Source of the DNA: Rhizodiscina lignyota
Taxonomy: Eukaryota; Ascomycota; Dothideomycetes; Aulographales; Rhizodiscinaceae
DNA length: 64,000 nucleotides
Assembly (NCBI GenBank): GCA_010015805.1
Contig: ML978125.1
Location: 992,001-1,056,000, forward strand
Reading direction: 5' to 3'
Below the pieces are notes generated by a model. It saw nothing but the letters and a program-made list of their open reading frames with translations, was not told where the DNA came from and searched no databases. Positions 11,124 to 23,034 of this stretch are shown here, piece after piece. Made by a program: the position numbers and the translations under genes. Positions within the stretch are counted from its first letter, which is position 1; the number at the start of each line of letters is the position of its first letter.

Positions 11124-11669
11124 CTAGGCGATCAGTATGGAGGACAGCGTAGTCGCGAGGGCAGTCAATGTAAGCCATCTCCCTTCTCGAATCCAAGATG
11201 AATTGTTGACAGTTCGTCGCAGCGCTTTATATCGCATGTCGAATAAATTTTTGGTTTCTAACCGAGTTCCCTCCGATGTTGTCGACGTCGTGATGTATTT
11301 CTGGAGGCTGGCGTTCAACGATCCTAGGCGGGTCCACCCGTTACGATAGGGCGGTACTTCGCAGACAACAACCCCCCTAGTGCTACAGACCGTCTCTTCA
11401 GATCCACACCCAGCCTCCTTTATGATGAGGGCGAGTGCAACAGCAACCTCAGATTGGCTGATTATGCCGATAGGTCCGCCTCTGGTTGAAAAACCTGCAG
11501 CCTGCAGCCCAATAGGCGAACCCTCAGTAGCTGTCCAGAGAGACGAACCGTGCATACGGAGTAACCCTAGGTCCTTCCAGTCGACAGCAGTTCCTTCTTG
11601 AAACCTTCTACATGCTTGACCTACCGCGCGGTACCTCAGATCTCTTGACTTGATGAAACGCGCGGTCTA
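11124..11669 (-). pseudogene. possible fragment of an unrecognised protein
   Basis: An open frame of about 180 codons on the minus strand, not clearly begun by an ATG at its upstream end (an internal ATG lies at 11555). It ends in a hydrophobic segment (LTLTALATTLSSILIA). The composition looks protein-like (for example CGSEETVCSTRGVVVCE and FDMRYKALRRTV), but no upstream exon could be joined and I do not recognise the family. It may be the 3' remnant of a membrane protein gene, or chance. Its 3' end lies 44 bp from the convergent DUF6594 gene. Confidence 0.22.
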
Positions 11670-12146
11670 TTTGCGGGAGTGCTGGGCGCCAGGATGTAAA
11701 CCTGACCGACCCCCCAAGTGATATCTTACCATACCATTTTGGATGCGGAGTGGAGGCATCTACGCCCGGTGCACAGACGAGCGACTGTCTGGCTGAGAGC
11801 CCTCATTTGCTCGGCCATTTCCCTGCTGCGGCTCTTAGAGGCTAGCCTATTTCATTTGGTAGCGAAGACCTGTCTCTGCTTGATAGAACAGCCTCTTACC
11901 TTCTTGTTCTGATAGATATCTTCTGGGTGGCATTCTCACTACGCCTCATTTTGCCTTTTGTTATGTTCGAGCATCATTAAATGTGACTTTACTCTCGTTC
12001 CATCTGCGTACGAATCGTGCGTTTTGTTGTGATGTTTCATCGCTGCAAAGGCACACCGCTTTCATCCCACACTTCTCCCTCATAGATTGCCCTGAGAAGG
12101 TGCTGGTACACACTCTCTCCATGATCAATCACCTCTACACTTACTT

Positions 12147-12969
12147 GCACTCCATCTAAATCGGCTGTTCATCAATCGGATCGGTTGTCGCTCTTGCTGT
12201 TCCGCTGGTCATTGACTTAGTTTGCTCACGGGTCCAGCCAAACAACGCAGTGAGTATGTTGCTTCCGGCACGAGTGCTCCACTGATTGTTAACAGACGTT
12301 GTACGAAGACTTCATTCGAACTATCGAGATCATCCTTCCAGATCAAATCGACCCTAAAAGAGAGATTAGGGCCAGAGGAAGGACGCTCTTTGACACTGGG
12401 TTAGAAGGACAACCTAACCTGTCGAGACCTCGTCGAGAACAGCCTTCGAACGCCAATTAACTTCTTCGACAACTACGATCCTCACCCTGGCACTACTCAA
12501 CTTGGTAGCACACCGCTCGGAGTTTGTGGTCAAATTAAGTTGACTTACTACGTTGAGAAGCCCCCAGTGTGCAGACCACAGTTGTTCGTCAAAGCGCAAA
12601 CCCATACAGACATATTTCTTGTTTCCGAATCGTGGGATCTCCCATTCATAGTCGCAATAGGGAAGCACTCTATCAACAAGCACGGCTTCACCATGATGAA
12701 TGGTCCCCGTGATGTCACGGAGAAGGCAAGGGAGAGAGAGGAGAGGAGGATGAGGAAAAAAGGTTCGACTTCCAGACATCTCGACGTGGTGTTCGCAGGT
12801 CTAACTGACATCCGCTTCAGACTCGAAGAACAGCAAGGCTGACGCTAATGGAGACGCTGCTGCCACGTCCACCGCAACAAATGGTTCCTCAAGTGCAAGC
12901 CATCGGGCTAAACATTCGAGTTCGTCTAGTTCTCGAGACCACATCCCAAAGTGCTGTATAATTCTGTGA
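12147..12969 (+). pseudogene. relic with a retropepsin-like aspartic protease domain
   Basis: This stretch encodes recognisable pieces of a retropepsin-like fold: the active-site triad in the context TLFDTG and, further on, the closing element LPFIVAIGK, as in stand-alone fungal retropepsin-like proteins. The 3' part is Ser/Ala-rich and disordered. The pieces lie in more than one frame, so it looks broken, with about one or two breaks; it has no ATG-led intact frame. No integrase, reverse transcriptase or long terminal repeats were seen nearby. It is either a decayed host gene of retroelement ancestry or the last trace of an LTR-type element. Its age cannot be set, but the domain is still easy to read, so it is not very old. 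Confidence 0.5.
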
Positions 12970-13562
12970 GAAGCCGCTGGAGAATAGTGCTATCTAATTG
13001 GTCGAACAAAATCTGGGGAAAGAATCAAACTTCATGCGACAGAAAATGCGGATCCTGAGAAACCACAGAACCCTACGTATGGGGTCTTCAGAATCTTGCC
13101 CAACCTAAAAGCAACTGCATTACTTGTCTTGCATTAATGCGTTTCAGCGTCATCAAAAGGACCAGCATGACACTAGCATGTGCGTGGTCCCAACGTGGAC
13201 TATTTGGTAGTAATTGCCATGGATTTGGGAATTAAATACATTTCAAGTATCTCAACAAACCGTTTTTGCTGCGTGTGGCTTTCTGTGATGACTTTGACGC
13301 GACGTTCCCCAGCCTTGCGGGAGTTGGTTGGTCCAAGCCACGTGCACTGGTCACTGATTGGCCGCGGTCTCAGTCAACCAAATCTTACGCGAGGGTTTAC
13401 TCCCAGACCTGCAGAAGTTGGGAAACACTTATCTGCACTTGCATCGCAGCATGTCCCGTTTACGTTGTAGAGAACGTGGTTACTTATGGAACCGCGCTTG
13501 CAGCTGCGATGTCATCCAGCTAGCCTTGTAAGGCGTTCTCAATACCTGTCGTATGGAATAGC

Positions 13563-13749
13563 TATCCCCCGTGTCGACACGTATTCCTCGGCCCGGTATT
13601 AGGGCAGCCGGACTTATAAGGGCACGTAGGGGGCTATGCACCGAAAAACCGATAATTGCACGTAAATCCTGGGTGCTCAGGGCACCCGGGATACGGGTAC
13701 TTTCGTGCCGAAGCTGAAAGGAATGCCAGCTGTATCGACAAGGGGGATA
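13563..13749. mobile_element. short inverted-repeat element with TA flanks (MITE-like)
   Basis: A 183-bp unit at 13565-13747 is bounded by TA on both sides. Its ends form imperfect terminal inverted repeats. The left end reads TCCCCCGTGTCGACAC; the reverse complement of the right end reads TCCCCCTTGTCGATAC, matching at 14 of 16 positions. The interior has no coding capacity and includes a smaller hairpin (GGGTGC..GCACCC, about 13670-13688). TA duplication and short TIRs fit a non-autonomous Tc1/mariner-type DNA element. No second copy or transposase was found in this window. Confidence 0.5.
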
Positions 13750-14575
13750 CGCCTTGACCGCTAAATGCACCGCGTATTCGAGTAATTAGCGCATTCGAAC
13801 TACTTGTATAAGGTATATTTGGAGCCGCGCACCAACCGAATCGCGCTAAACAAGGTAGTCTATCTGCAATTGCGTCATTGGCTTTGATGTGAACTATCAC
13901 AAAGTCGCAACTCCACCGTCCGCGTTCGTTTCAGGAAGTGTTCACCTTAAATGCCTCGCCGTCTTGCAGGCTCTAGATCATTTAAACCACGCTAGTTGAT
14001 GTACAGCTCAGTTGTTTTCATGCTATTCCCTGCTAGTAAAAAATTACAATCCAATCGCAGCAGAAGAACGCCCGATAGACGCTCGCCTCACACTCTCGCG
14101 TAGAAGCCGACTCCCCCGAGACAGCATGCCATGCGCCACGCCTTGATTGTCGTACGACCAAGGCACGCAAGAGGGTGACGAAACGGTTGTTCTCGATGAA
14201 GGTGCAAAGGACTCAACAAAAAAGATGTTCACTCTCTAATCTAGGTGAAAGCATTCCCGAAAGTTCAATTTGACATACTTCAGTTGATGCCATTTAAACA
14301 CTACACAGTTTTAATAGACATGATTTGTCAGACTCGAAGAGCCTGTGCATGTTATCTATCGAAGCTACGGTATAGCCTTTTCGTCATCTTTGACGGTCGT
14401 TCGCAGAATCCTTTAGCGAATCCATTCCCTGCTTCTCCCGTAGCCGTGATGCTGGAAACACACAGCAGCATGTATGCATCATTCGCCCTGGTCAGGGGTC
14501 ATGCAGTCCGTGCAGAGTTCTGTCATCCCACCGGATGACAACTCGTGAATCGATCCTGGTTCAACATAAGTAGTC
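13750..14575. other. no gene seen
   Basis: About 0.8 kb between the inverted-repeat element and the ATG6 stop codon. Only short frames without recognisable domains are present. Confidence 0.4.
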
Positions 14576-16120
14576 TCATGTAACTCTTCTTGCGGCGCCA
14601 TTAATATTACTGGAATGTGCAAGAAGGAACTTGCAGCATGTCAAGAGGTATTTGCATCCCTTCGTCCATGACTCTTCCTGATTGAAGCCAAGCTTGATGC
14701 TGACTTCGTTGATCTTTCCCTTCTCGATGATATAAGGGAGTTTCACGCCCGGGCTCGTAGATCCATCCCGTTCATGAACCGGAGTGTTCTCCATGTGCTC
14801 TCCTAGTTGTCGCACACACTCAAGGAAATGGACCATTGCTTGGTCAAACTTGGCGTGAAACCCGACCAATCCAAATGTGAGGTCGCCAGAGTTGAAAAGA
14901 GGAAACTCTCTCCTGCTCTTCACTACATGAGATGGATCATTACCTGTCACTGATTGAGGAGTTTCGATTTTGTAGAGGACAGACGTAGATCCAAGGGGTT
15001 TCAATTCGTATCCTTTAAATATGAAGCCTAATTTTTCGGCAACGGTCGCAAGGAGAAGACAGGTTTGTCCAAGTGCCGCATTGATTTCGGCCCAATCGAC
15101 TGTCTTATCAGGAAGCCGTCCAAGGCGAAGATTGTTTATTGTTGCGAAATAGCCATCATGGCCAATACAAAAGATATCATTGAATACATTGGTCCGTTGC
15201 AGGCGGAGTAATTGCTTCGAGTCATGGTCGAATCGTGCATTGAGCCGGTCCCTTTCGTTCTGGAAAGAGGCGAGAGTCGTGGAGAACGCATTTCGATTTG
15301 CCCAAAACTTCTCCTCTTCTTTGTCCAAGTCTAGCGACTCTGCCTCCAACGCAAGGAGTTCGTCGTCCAGTGCAGCCTTCTCCTTCTCAAGCTGTTCCAG
15401 CTCTACAAATGCAGCAGCCTCACGGTCCTGAGCTTCCTTGAGCTCCATCTCTGCTTGTTGTACTTCCTCATCTGTTGGGATATCTGCATTCGCCTGCCTG
15501 AGAAACTCGATGTACGCATCCCGCTCTTTCGTCGCGCCCGCCAACTGCTTCTGCAAGCCCTCAACCAGCATCTCCGTGCACTCGACACATATAGGATGAT
15601 CGATATCAGAGCGCGCGGACATGGTCTCGAATAAACGAGCGGTTGTCTCCATCTTCTGCGAAAGCAGGCTCTCGGACTCCTGAGCGGGCTGTGAGATGTG
15701 TTGTGTTCCATTGCGAGTAACTTTCGTGTCGTGTGCTTGATCATGCAGCTGAGGTACGACTTGACTCTCTGTGAGCATAACAAAGCTCATGGCCGGATTC
15801 TGATGTCGTTGGTTCAACGCCTGGCTGGCGAGGACAGATTGAGGGTGGTTTGAGTGCACAGTCCGCTTGACCGCTGGCGAGCGCGCTTGCTGGGATAGTT
15901 GTTGGTATTCATGTTTGCGCTCTTCGGGGTAGGTACGTGATGATCGAGAAAAGGAACTTGTCGGAGGGCTCGTCGGGTTTGTCGCTTCTGTTGTTTATGA
16001 TTAGAGCAGGTCATTGGACTGAGTGAATGACCAACCTGTCAATAGTTTGAAGGCAGCTGGGTTTAGATCGTCTAAGGAGTCGTCTAGACGGATAGGTGTA
16101 CGGCACTGCTGGCAGAACAT
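14576..16120 (-). CDS. ATG6: Beclin-1/Atg6 autophagy protein
   Basis: Two exons, 16036..16120 and 14576..15987, with a 48-nt intron, give 498 residues. The N-terminus is MFCQQCRTPIRLDDSL, with the CxxC pair typical of fungal Atg6. A conserved MSFVMLTESQVV motif (BH3-like position) follows, then a long coiled coil (roughly residues 165-285, rich in E/K/L, from QKQLAGATKERDAYIEFL onward). The C-terminal evolutionarily conserved (BARA) domain starts near NVFNDIFCIGHDGYFATINNLRLGRLP. The protein is a subunit of the Vps34 PI3-kinase complexes I and II, needed for autophagosome nucleation and vacuolar sorting. It starts 301 bp from the divergent SCM3 gene, so the two probably share a promoter region. 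Confidence 0.96.
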
Positions 16121-16421
16121 GGCTGCCGCGGTGCAATATACACGTTGTGTTGTGACGCTGCGTAAGTTGATCGGAGGTGGATCTAATCGGAGTTTAAGTT
16201 GTCGAAGTACGGAGTACGTCAATATGCCTGCCTCGGAAGTGGTGCACGGACCATTCTGCGATCACACCCCATGCAAGACGCGACTTTGGCGTTCGCGAAT
16301 CGCGCCGTTGCCATTCGACACTTGGCTCGCGTGCTGCTGAATTGAACATCCACGACTCGCTCAACAACTCTGTCCTCCACCCTCTTTGCTTTCTTGCTTC
16401 CCTAGCTTCTGGTGATGGAGT
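16121..16421. promoter_or_regulatory. divergent promoter region ATG6/SCM3
   Basis: A compact 301-bp spacer between two divergent start codons, which must contain both core promoters. No specific factor site was recognised. Confidence 0.5.
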
Positions 16422-19400
16422 ATGGAGGGTGTTATCGCAAGTCCCAATAGCCAAAATGGCTCCCGCCTCCTCCCCGCCAACGATCCATATCCTGCGACGA
16501 ACTTCCCCCGACTAGCTCAGACACCACAGCGCCCGCATCTTGAACATGCTAGCTTTGTCTACCCTGCTGAGTATAACGAGGAGCTTGAACGCGATCGTCG
16601 AAAGAACGACCTCAAACTGAAGAGCCGATTTGAGCATATCTTTTCGAAGTATGGAAAGAACTTTGCGGAAGTTGGTGACGAGGTAGATTTGGTAACGGGC
16701 GAGCTTGTCGTAAACAATGGACATCTCCAGCACATGCGAAACGAGGTGGACTTGGGAGATGGACGGAAAAATACGTGGGACTCGGAAGACTCGGATTCAA
16801 GTAGTTCTGAAGAGGGAGAAAGCGCTTCTGAGGAAGGCTACAAGTCTGAGCAGGTTGATGTAAGTTGTCTGTATACGTGTGTATACACGCATATATTAAT
16901 TGGAAATGTGGCAGGATCCGGATGGGAGCCAATCTGATCCCCTGGACGAGACCGAAGGTTATCAAAGCGGCTCCTACGAACCTTCAGACGACGATGTCGG
17001 CAGCGAGGGACGGCCCCCTATTGAATTCGATGACGACCTACCGACAGACGAACCCACTCCTTCGCTCGATGGCAGTGTCGACGTATGGAACGACGTTCCC
17101 GAATTGCCAGGCGATTCAAGACGCCCTACGTTCCCCATGCGATCCAATGCGCCAGCCTTCTCGACCACTACCCTCAAACAGTTGGAGAACAACATAGCAA
17201 CACAGATTGCTCAATTTATGCAAGGCTATCATCAGACCCAGCCTTCTGCTACTGATGGGCAACCTCATGCATCTAGTCATCCGCAGCCTCAGGTCAAGAT
17301 AGATCTGGATCCTTCTTCGGCTACTTATGGCCAAATCACTTTCAATCATGACTCTAGTTCTGTTGCAAAGCGACCGCTACCAGACGATGGCGTCTCACCC
17401 ACTCAGGAAGCTGCCAAACGACCAAAATTCGCTACACAGGCTTCGCTTTCCTACCCGTTCATGCAGACCCCAAATGATGTCGCTGCGAATGTCGCTCGAA
17501 GAATTGCCGCAGCCGGACTTCCAACCGAACCTGGTCCTGATGGTAGATGGCCATCTTACAAGCGTTCAAAGTCAGGGGGACGAACAAAGTCTGGAAAGGT
17601 CGCAAGTGGTTCGATATATGCTCAACAGCTTGAGGCACCGGATGCTGCACCGACAACGGACGATCAAGCTACATTGGAAGAAGAGACACAAATAATCTCC
17701 GAAGAACCAACAGAGATGGCATTGCAATCAATAACCGACCAGGGAACGACTGACGCCGATCTTTTTATCGATCCTGTTCTTCTAGGAGGTTCAAGTGCAC
17801 TGCAAACAGCAGGCAGGAACAATTTGGTTTCTGCACCGCATCATGATCAAAGCAACCCTGCAAGCCCTGGTTCACATTATTCTGCGAACACTGCGAGACC
17901 TCTCGTCACGAAAAGAGTGACCAAGCCCGATGTACCGTTTACGGAAGAGGACGATCTGCTCATAATAGAGCTCAAGGACAATCGCGGCATGCTTTGGCCT
18001 GACATTCATGACATTTTCTTCCCAGAGAGACGTACCAATCAGCTGCAGTACAGATATTACACGTATTTGAAGCCTGAGAGCCACAACGAATTCACGGAGC
18101 AAGATGACGATTTGATAGTCGAGCTGAAGGAAACAGACAACCTCACTTGGAATGTTATCCAGCGAGAGTACTTCCCTGAATTCAGTGTCAGCCAACTTCA
18201 GTACCGCTACTACTCAAAATTAAGTAACACCGATCGGAAATCACGCTGGACAGAGGAACAGGATGAGTTGCTCGCAGAACTCAAGGACATCAAAAATTTG
18301 ACGTGGGCAGAGATGCGCCGAGATTATTTTCCTGGGCGAACCCTTGGGCAAATTCAATACCGCTACTACAACAAGGTCCGGCCTCGTGACTGGAAAGAGC
18401 GACTTCTTGAACTTACCAAGACTGCGGAGGAAGCAAAGATCCAAAAGCGTGGTGAGACGCTTTCTGGACATTATGGCAAAGAGGGAAAGGCTGCCGCTGC
18501 TGAGGATTCAGATGGCCCGGATGAAGTTCTGTGGAATGCCTATCGTCGCTTGGCAGGTGCGAGCGATATATTGAGCGAGTCTAAGAAAAAGCGTCATGCA
18601 GAGAGGAAACGGAAGAAGGCGGAAGAAGAGGAGCGCAAAGCGGCCCGGAAGGCAGCAAAGCAAGCGCGGAAGGCAAAGACAGGAGAGCAAAGGCAAAGAG
18701 GAGTTAGCAAGAAGAAGAAAGGGGACAAGAGTGGACTCGAACGCTCAACAAGACCACCCAGGTCAGCTAGCTTTGAAACCTCGGGCTATATCGATAACCA
18801 TTCTCTTGAGGACGATGCGCAACTGGATTCGGACGCATATAATGCTGGGCAGGCTACAGCGTCTACCACGGTTCATGGTTTGGGTTTGAACATGGCCAGA
18901 CCGGCAAACGAACCTCAACTGGAACATTTATTCAGGACGCATTCGAGCTCTGTGCAGCAGCAGCAGCAGCAGCGTGAGGATGCTTTTGACCTATATGAGC
19001 ATTATCAAAAGGATACAAGGCCGATGACCGAAAGACAGCGAAGAGCACAAGTTCAGGAGTCTATGGAAGCTCATCGGCAGCAAAGACTGCTTCAGGAAGC
19101 CTCTAAGCTGGGTCCAATGCTTCTCCCCAAAGGATCTGTCAGCGCTCCGCTGGTGGCTATTTCGCCCAATCTCGTGCCAACCTCATCTTCGCTCACGAAT
19201 TCTGGTGATGCGATTCTGTCGAATTCACCAGCATACCTTTCGCCTTACCCATGCGGGCTTCCGAACAAGGCCAGCTACCAGCGAACCAAGATCAAGAAAC
19301 TTAGTCAGTTGATGTTGGAGAAGGAGCTGCAAGAAGGCAGGCCCGGGTCGCCATCCAAGGCACGCCAGGGTGACTCTCAGCAAGCCGTCGAAAACCAGTT

Positions 19401-21072
19401 TGCCCCGACCATCCAAGCAACTCTGACTGCTGACCAGCGCATCGCGCTTGAACAACCAGAGAAGCTCGATTCGATGGGGACAGAAGTCGGTACGCCTCTC
19501 TCCGAATTAATCCAAACAGCATCGACGCCAAATTTCACTCCCGAGAGCGGTTACAGCGAAGATCTGAACGCGACTCCATGCGACTCCACAATTAGTCTCG
19601 ATCTCGTAGATCCTGAGCTTGAGCGAGGGCAAATAACCGAGAATATATTCCAGGAGCATACAGAAGCTGAGACCACTCGCAATGAGTCATCTAAGAAACT
19701 ATCCACACAATTGCTATCTTCAGTTGAACAACAGCAAGATCAGCGATATGATGAAAACTTCATCTCTTCGACTGTCCAGAATTCAGTAGATCTAACCATG
19801 GACGGCACTGGAGAATATTCTTTGACAAAACTACTTCAATCCCAGACTTCCAGTCAACGAGCAGAGACTATTTGGCACAGGCAACTCGCGAAGAAGACCA
19901 CAACAAAGACCCAGGAGCAACCTATGGTCCCACCATCCACTCAACCAAACCGGAAAGTTGGACCAAAGGCGAAAACAAGCAAGCCAAAGACATATTCTAA
20001 GCAAAACCAAGCTCCTCCCGCGTCTCAACATGACGGTGTGGATGTTGTGGCCGCTTCCGCACCTCAAATCGCAGCTCCACCCCCAGGTTCACTCCGCGAA
20101 GTCTTGATGGAGGCCGAAACGCATAGACAGAGAGCCTCTTCCGCGCTAGAGCAACTTAAAGCGAGAGGCTATTCCATCGGCTCCAATCTTGTTAACACAT
20201 CCGCATCAGATCCCATGCACCAGCCGCTACCACGTGAGCTGTGGGCGGGACCAACAGCTACGCCCCATATCACAATCAGGAACTACACTCCATCGAACTT
20301 AGGCATACAAAAACCTAGCCAAGGAGAAGTCGCTCCACGCCCGCCGCACCAGGCGCTGGCTCGTCAGACAAATCGTCAGGGTCAAGCTGATCCCAAGCTT
20401 CAGGCTCATCAACCACTTCAGCCGCAAAATGAACGGCAGCCACCTGTTGAAAATTTTGTATTTCGAAAGGATGGCCCCAAAGATCCGATCGTGAGATCAT
20501 TTTCGACGCAAAAGAGGTCGTCCCAAGCACCTTCCCCCTCAGGGCAAGGAGAAAGCTCGAAATCGGGTACATCGCCTCTGCCCCGCGTTATCCAGAGCAT
20601 ACAAGCTGGCCCGAATATATCTCAAATGATTCCGCGGCGCCTGAATACCGCCGGAACGGATTCGACCTTTACTGGGACCGATGGTAATGCGGCACAAATA
20701 GAGAGAGACACACAGCCTCACCTGGCAGCTTTGCAACGTCCAGACTCTGAAGGAATTATCTCAACCCGTAGCATTCCTCGAGACAGCTCCATTCCCGATA
20801 AGCCCGGACGTGAAGGCGAATCTTCTGCAACAGATAATGATGCATCTGGCGACGAATTGACAGGTCACAAGGAGTTGTTTGAGAAGACTGTTTTGGGTAT
20901 GCGGGCTAGTCTGTCTTTTGTGGACACCCGCCGACCAAGGAGAAGTCGCAACAACACTCCAGTGAAATCAAATCGGGGATTGACCCCGCGCAAGACACCA
21001 GGCCGTATCAGTTCGTTGACTGCGAAGGAAGCCCAAATTGGAGATGACGCTGAAGCTGATGAGCTCGCGTAA
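16422..21072 (+). CDS. SCM3: Scm3-type CENP-A (CenH3) chaperone with Myb repeats
   Basis: Two exons, 16422..16859 and 16915..21072, give 1531 residues. The N-terminal Scm3 signature lies at about residues 58-110: a basic helix, FEHIFSKYGKNFAEVGDEVDL, then TGELVVNNGHLQHMRNEVD. This is the CenH3-binding region shared with HJURP. An acidic serine-rich stretch follows. Three tandem Myb/SANT-like units occupy about residues 479-640; each has an acidic start ([FW]TEE/Q.D) and ends QYRYY. A lysine-rich basic segment, a six-glutamine run and a long disordered tail with a C-terminal basic motif (TPRKTPGR) complete it. Fusion of Scm3 to DNA-binding domains is known in filamentous fungi. Expected role: loading and maintaining CenH3 at centromeres, in the nucleus. 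It converges on the cysteine synthase-like gene 158 bp downstream. Confidence 0.9.
18955..18972 (+). repeat. (CAG)6 trinucleotide repeat in SCM3
   Basis: Six in-frame CAG codons encode a polyglutamine run in the disordered part of Scm3. It is short, potentially length-variable between strains. Confidence 0.8.
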
Positions 21073-21230
21073 AAGAGTTTCAGTATTGGTGTTGTGCTTA
21101 TTTGTGTAGTTGTGCATATCGGTATTGTAAGAGAATGCAGCAGCATTCGACTTGCGAAGAAGAAACCACCGGTAGAGCCTCTCGATGGATGCGTTGGCAA
21201 GTGTTATGTATGTCTGATATTATAATGAAA

Positions 21231-22548
21231 CTATGCATTGAGCACTTGGTCAAGTGTGGTATCTGTAGCATCGCCAATGTGGCCTGCATGAGACCAGAAC
21301 TTGCTCAAGTGTCTCGTTCCTGAATCGCAGAGTATTGTCACCACGCGGTGACCTGGTCCAAGTTGTCTTGCGACTTTGGTAGTGGCGACGCCTGCCATAT
21401 TATCAATGTCGGTACTCCATATACATCGTGTTATACTCACAGTTAACGGCGCTGCTGCTCCCGATGAAGATCCCATCCTTTTCCACAAGCCATCTTGCCA
21501 TCGCCATCGCTTGCTCGTCTGTAACGCGAATCGCATCGTCGATCAACTCTCTTCCTGCCTCGAAATTATGCGTGACACGATTGATCCCAATGCCTTCCAC
21601 GATCGTATCAACTTGGTGCCTTCGTCTCGTCCCTTCTCTCTCCTTCGGATCGAACATCACGCCATACTTGATCCTATTGAACAGCCCACTGCCTTGTGGG
21701 TCTGCGAGTACAACCTTCAGGTTTGGCAATCGGGGCTTCAAGAACAGCGCGACACCAGAGATTGTACCGCCGGTACCTGCGCCTGCGACAAACGCATCGA
21801 GGAAGCCTCCTGTCTGTTCAAGAATCTCCGGTCCAGTGCCTTCGAAGTGGGCTTGCCAGTTTGCCTCGTTCTCGAATTGGTCCGCGAAGATACCGCGGCC
21901 TGGACGAGACGGATTTTCCGTATGCTCTGCAGCTCGATTGCGAGCCTTATTGACGAACTGATTTTGATCCACGATTGGTGCCGGCCGGACACGCTCGACT
22001 TCAGCGCCCAATTTGAGGAGCAGATCTGACTTCTCGGTCGCTTGATCGTCTGGCATGCAGATATGTGCAAGATAGCCCTTTGCTCGACATAGCGCAGCTA
22101 GTGATATTCCCGTCGAGCCGACAGTACCCTCGTATATCACGTCTCCGGAATTTGGGGTCAGTAGACCCTCCTCTTCAGCTGTGCGGATGATGTTCAAAGC
22201 CACCCTATCCTTTGGACTGTTTCCAGCGCCATTTAGGAACTCTGCCTTTGCGAGAATTTCACATCCAGTGGCGTCTGATAAAGATTTGATCTTAAACAAT
22301 GGCGTTCCTCCAATGCAGGCTTCGATCCCTTCGGGAATATCCTTATCTATAGTCGCCGCACTTGATCTTGCGCTCACCGCGTTATCCTTCAGGCGAACCT
22401 TTGGATTTCTGAGGTCAGCTAAGGAGAAACGTCGTCGGCGCAGGTGGTAGTGACGTTCGAGGTCCGGATATACATCTTTAAATCCAAGCGTGAGCAGCAC
22501 ACCTGCGAGGAAGCTGAGGCCTATGTACAACGAAGTATGGCTTGACAT
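21231..22548 (-). CDS. membrane-anchored cysteine synthase-like PLP enzyme
   Basis: Exons 22441-side 21441..22548 and 21231..21391, with a 49-nt intron (GTGAGT..GGCAG), give 422 residues. The fold type II PLP domain is clear: the cofactor lysine in GAGNSPKDRVA, the phosphate-binding loop EGTVGSTGIS, a second glycine-rich loop VAGAGTGGTISG, and the C-terminal GSSSAVN region. These belong to the O-acetylserine sulfhydrylase / cystathionine beta-synthase superfamily, forming cysteine from O-acetylserine and sulfide or a related beta-replacement. No CBS pair is present. Unusually, an N-terminal hydrophobic segment (LYIGLSFLAGVLLTLGF, residues 7-23) precedes the enzyme, matching the 'cysteine synthase 2' group of fungi, where it may anchor the protein to the mitochondrial outer membrane. 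The exact substrate remains uncertain. Confidence 0.88.
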
Positions 22549-23034
22549 CCTGCTATGTATTGCTGTGGATATAGTTTAGTGAAGAACTGTATTTGCAGAA
22601 TTGCCTCATTGCTTCATGTTGTCAAAGAAACCTGCTGATATGCCATTCAAATGCTGGTCGTTATTTTGGTATCATTACAGCACTAAGCTATTTATGGTGT
22701 AATATTTCATTATGAGATGACTTTAAATATAAATTACATGTTTTTGAGGGTGCAAACTATTTAATAGCAATACAATACATCCAATTATCATACCTCATCA
22801 TAGCAAACCACAGAGACTCATATATAGGACAGTGATTTCATGAGTCCAATATTGTGATCATCATTATATTAGTGTGACAATACTGATCTTTTCTCAATCC
22901 TCCTGGGGTAGCATATCGAAATCGAAATTGAATGGCGTTTCCATCTCCTGCATAGACGTGGTCCAAGCTTCCCTGAGCTTCAATTTGACAAAGCGTCTCC
23001 GCAAAGACGTATTCTGCTTCCTTCTCGCGCGTCC
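22549..23034. other. AT-rich divergent spacer
   Basis: A distinctly AT-rich stretch (especially 22560-22870) between the divergent cysteine synthase-like and methyltransferase genes. It may contain both promoters; no repeat with defined ends was seen. Confidence 0.45.

Noticed and set aside
13180-13523. Two overlapping plus-strand frames of 85-96 codons
   Set aside because: No recognisable motif, overlapping in different frames, in relic DNA; most likely chance.
21428-21961. Plus-strand frame of 177 codons opposite the cysteine synthase-like gene
   Set aside because: Antisense shadow; the minus strand has intact PLP enzyme motifs.
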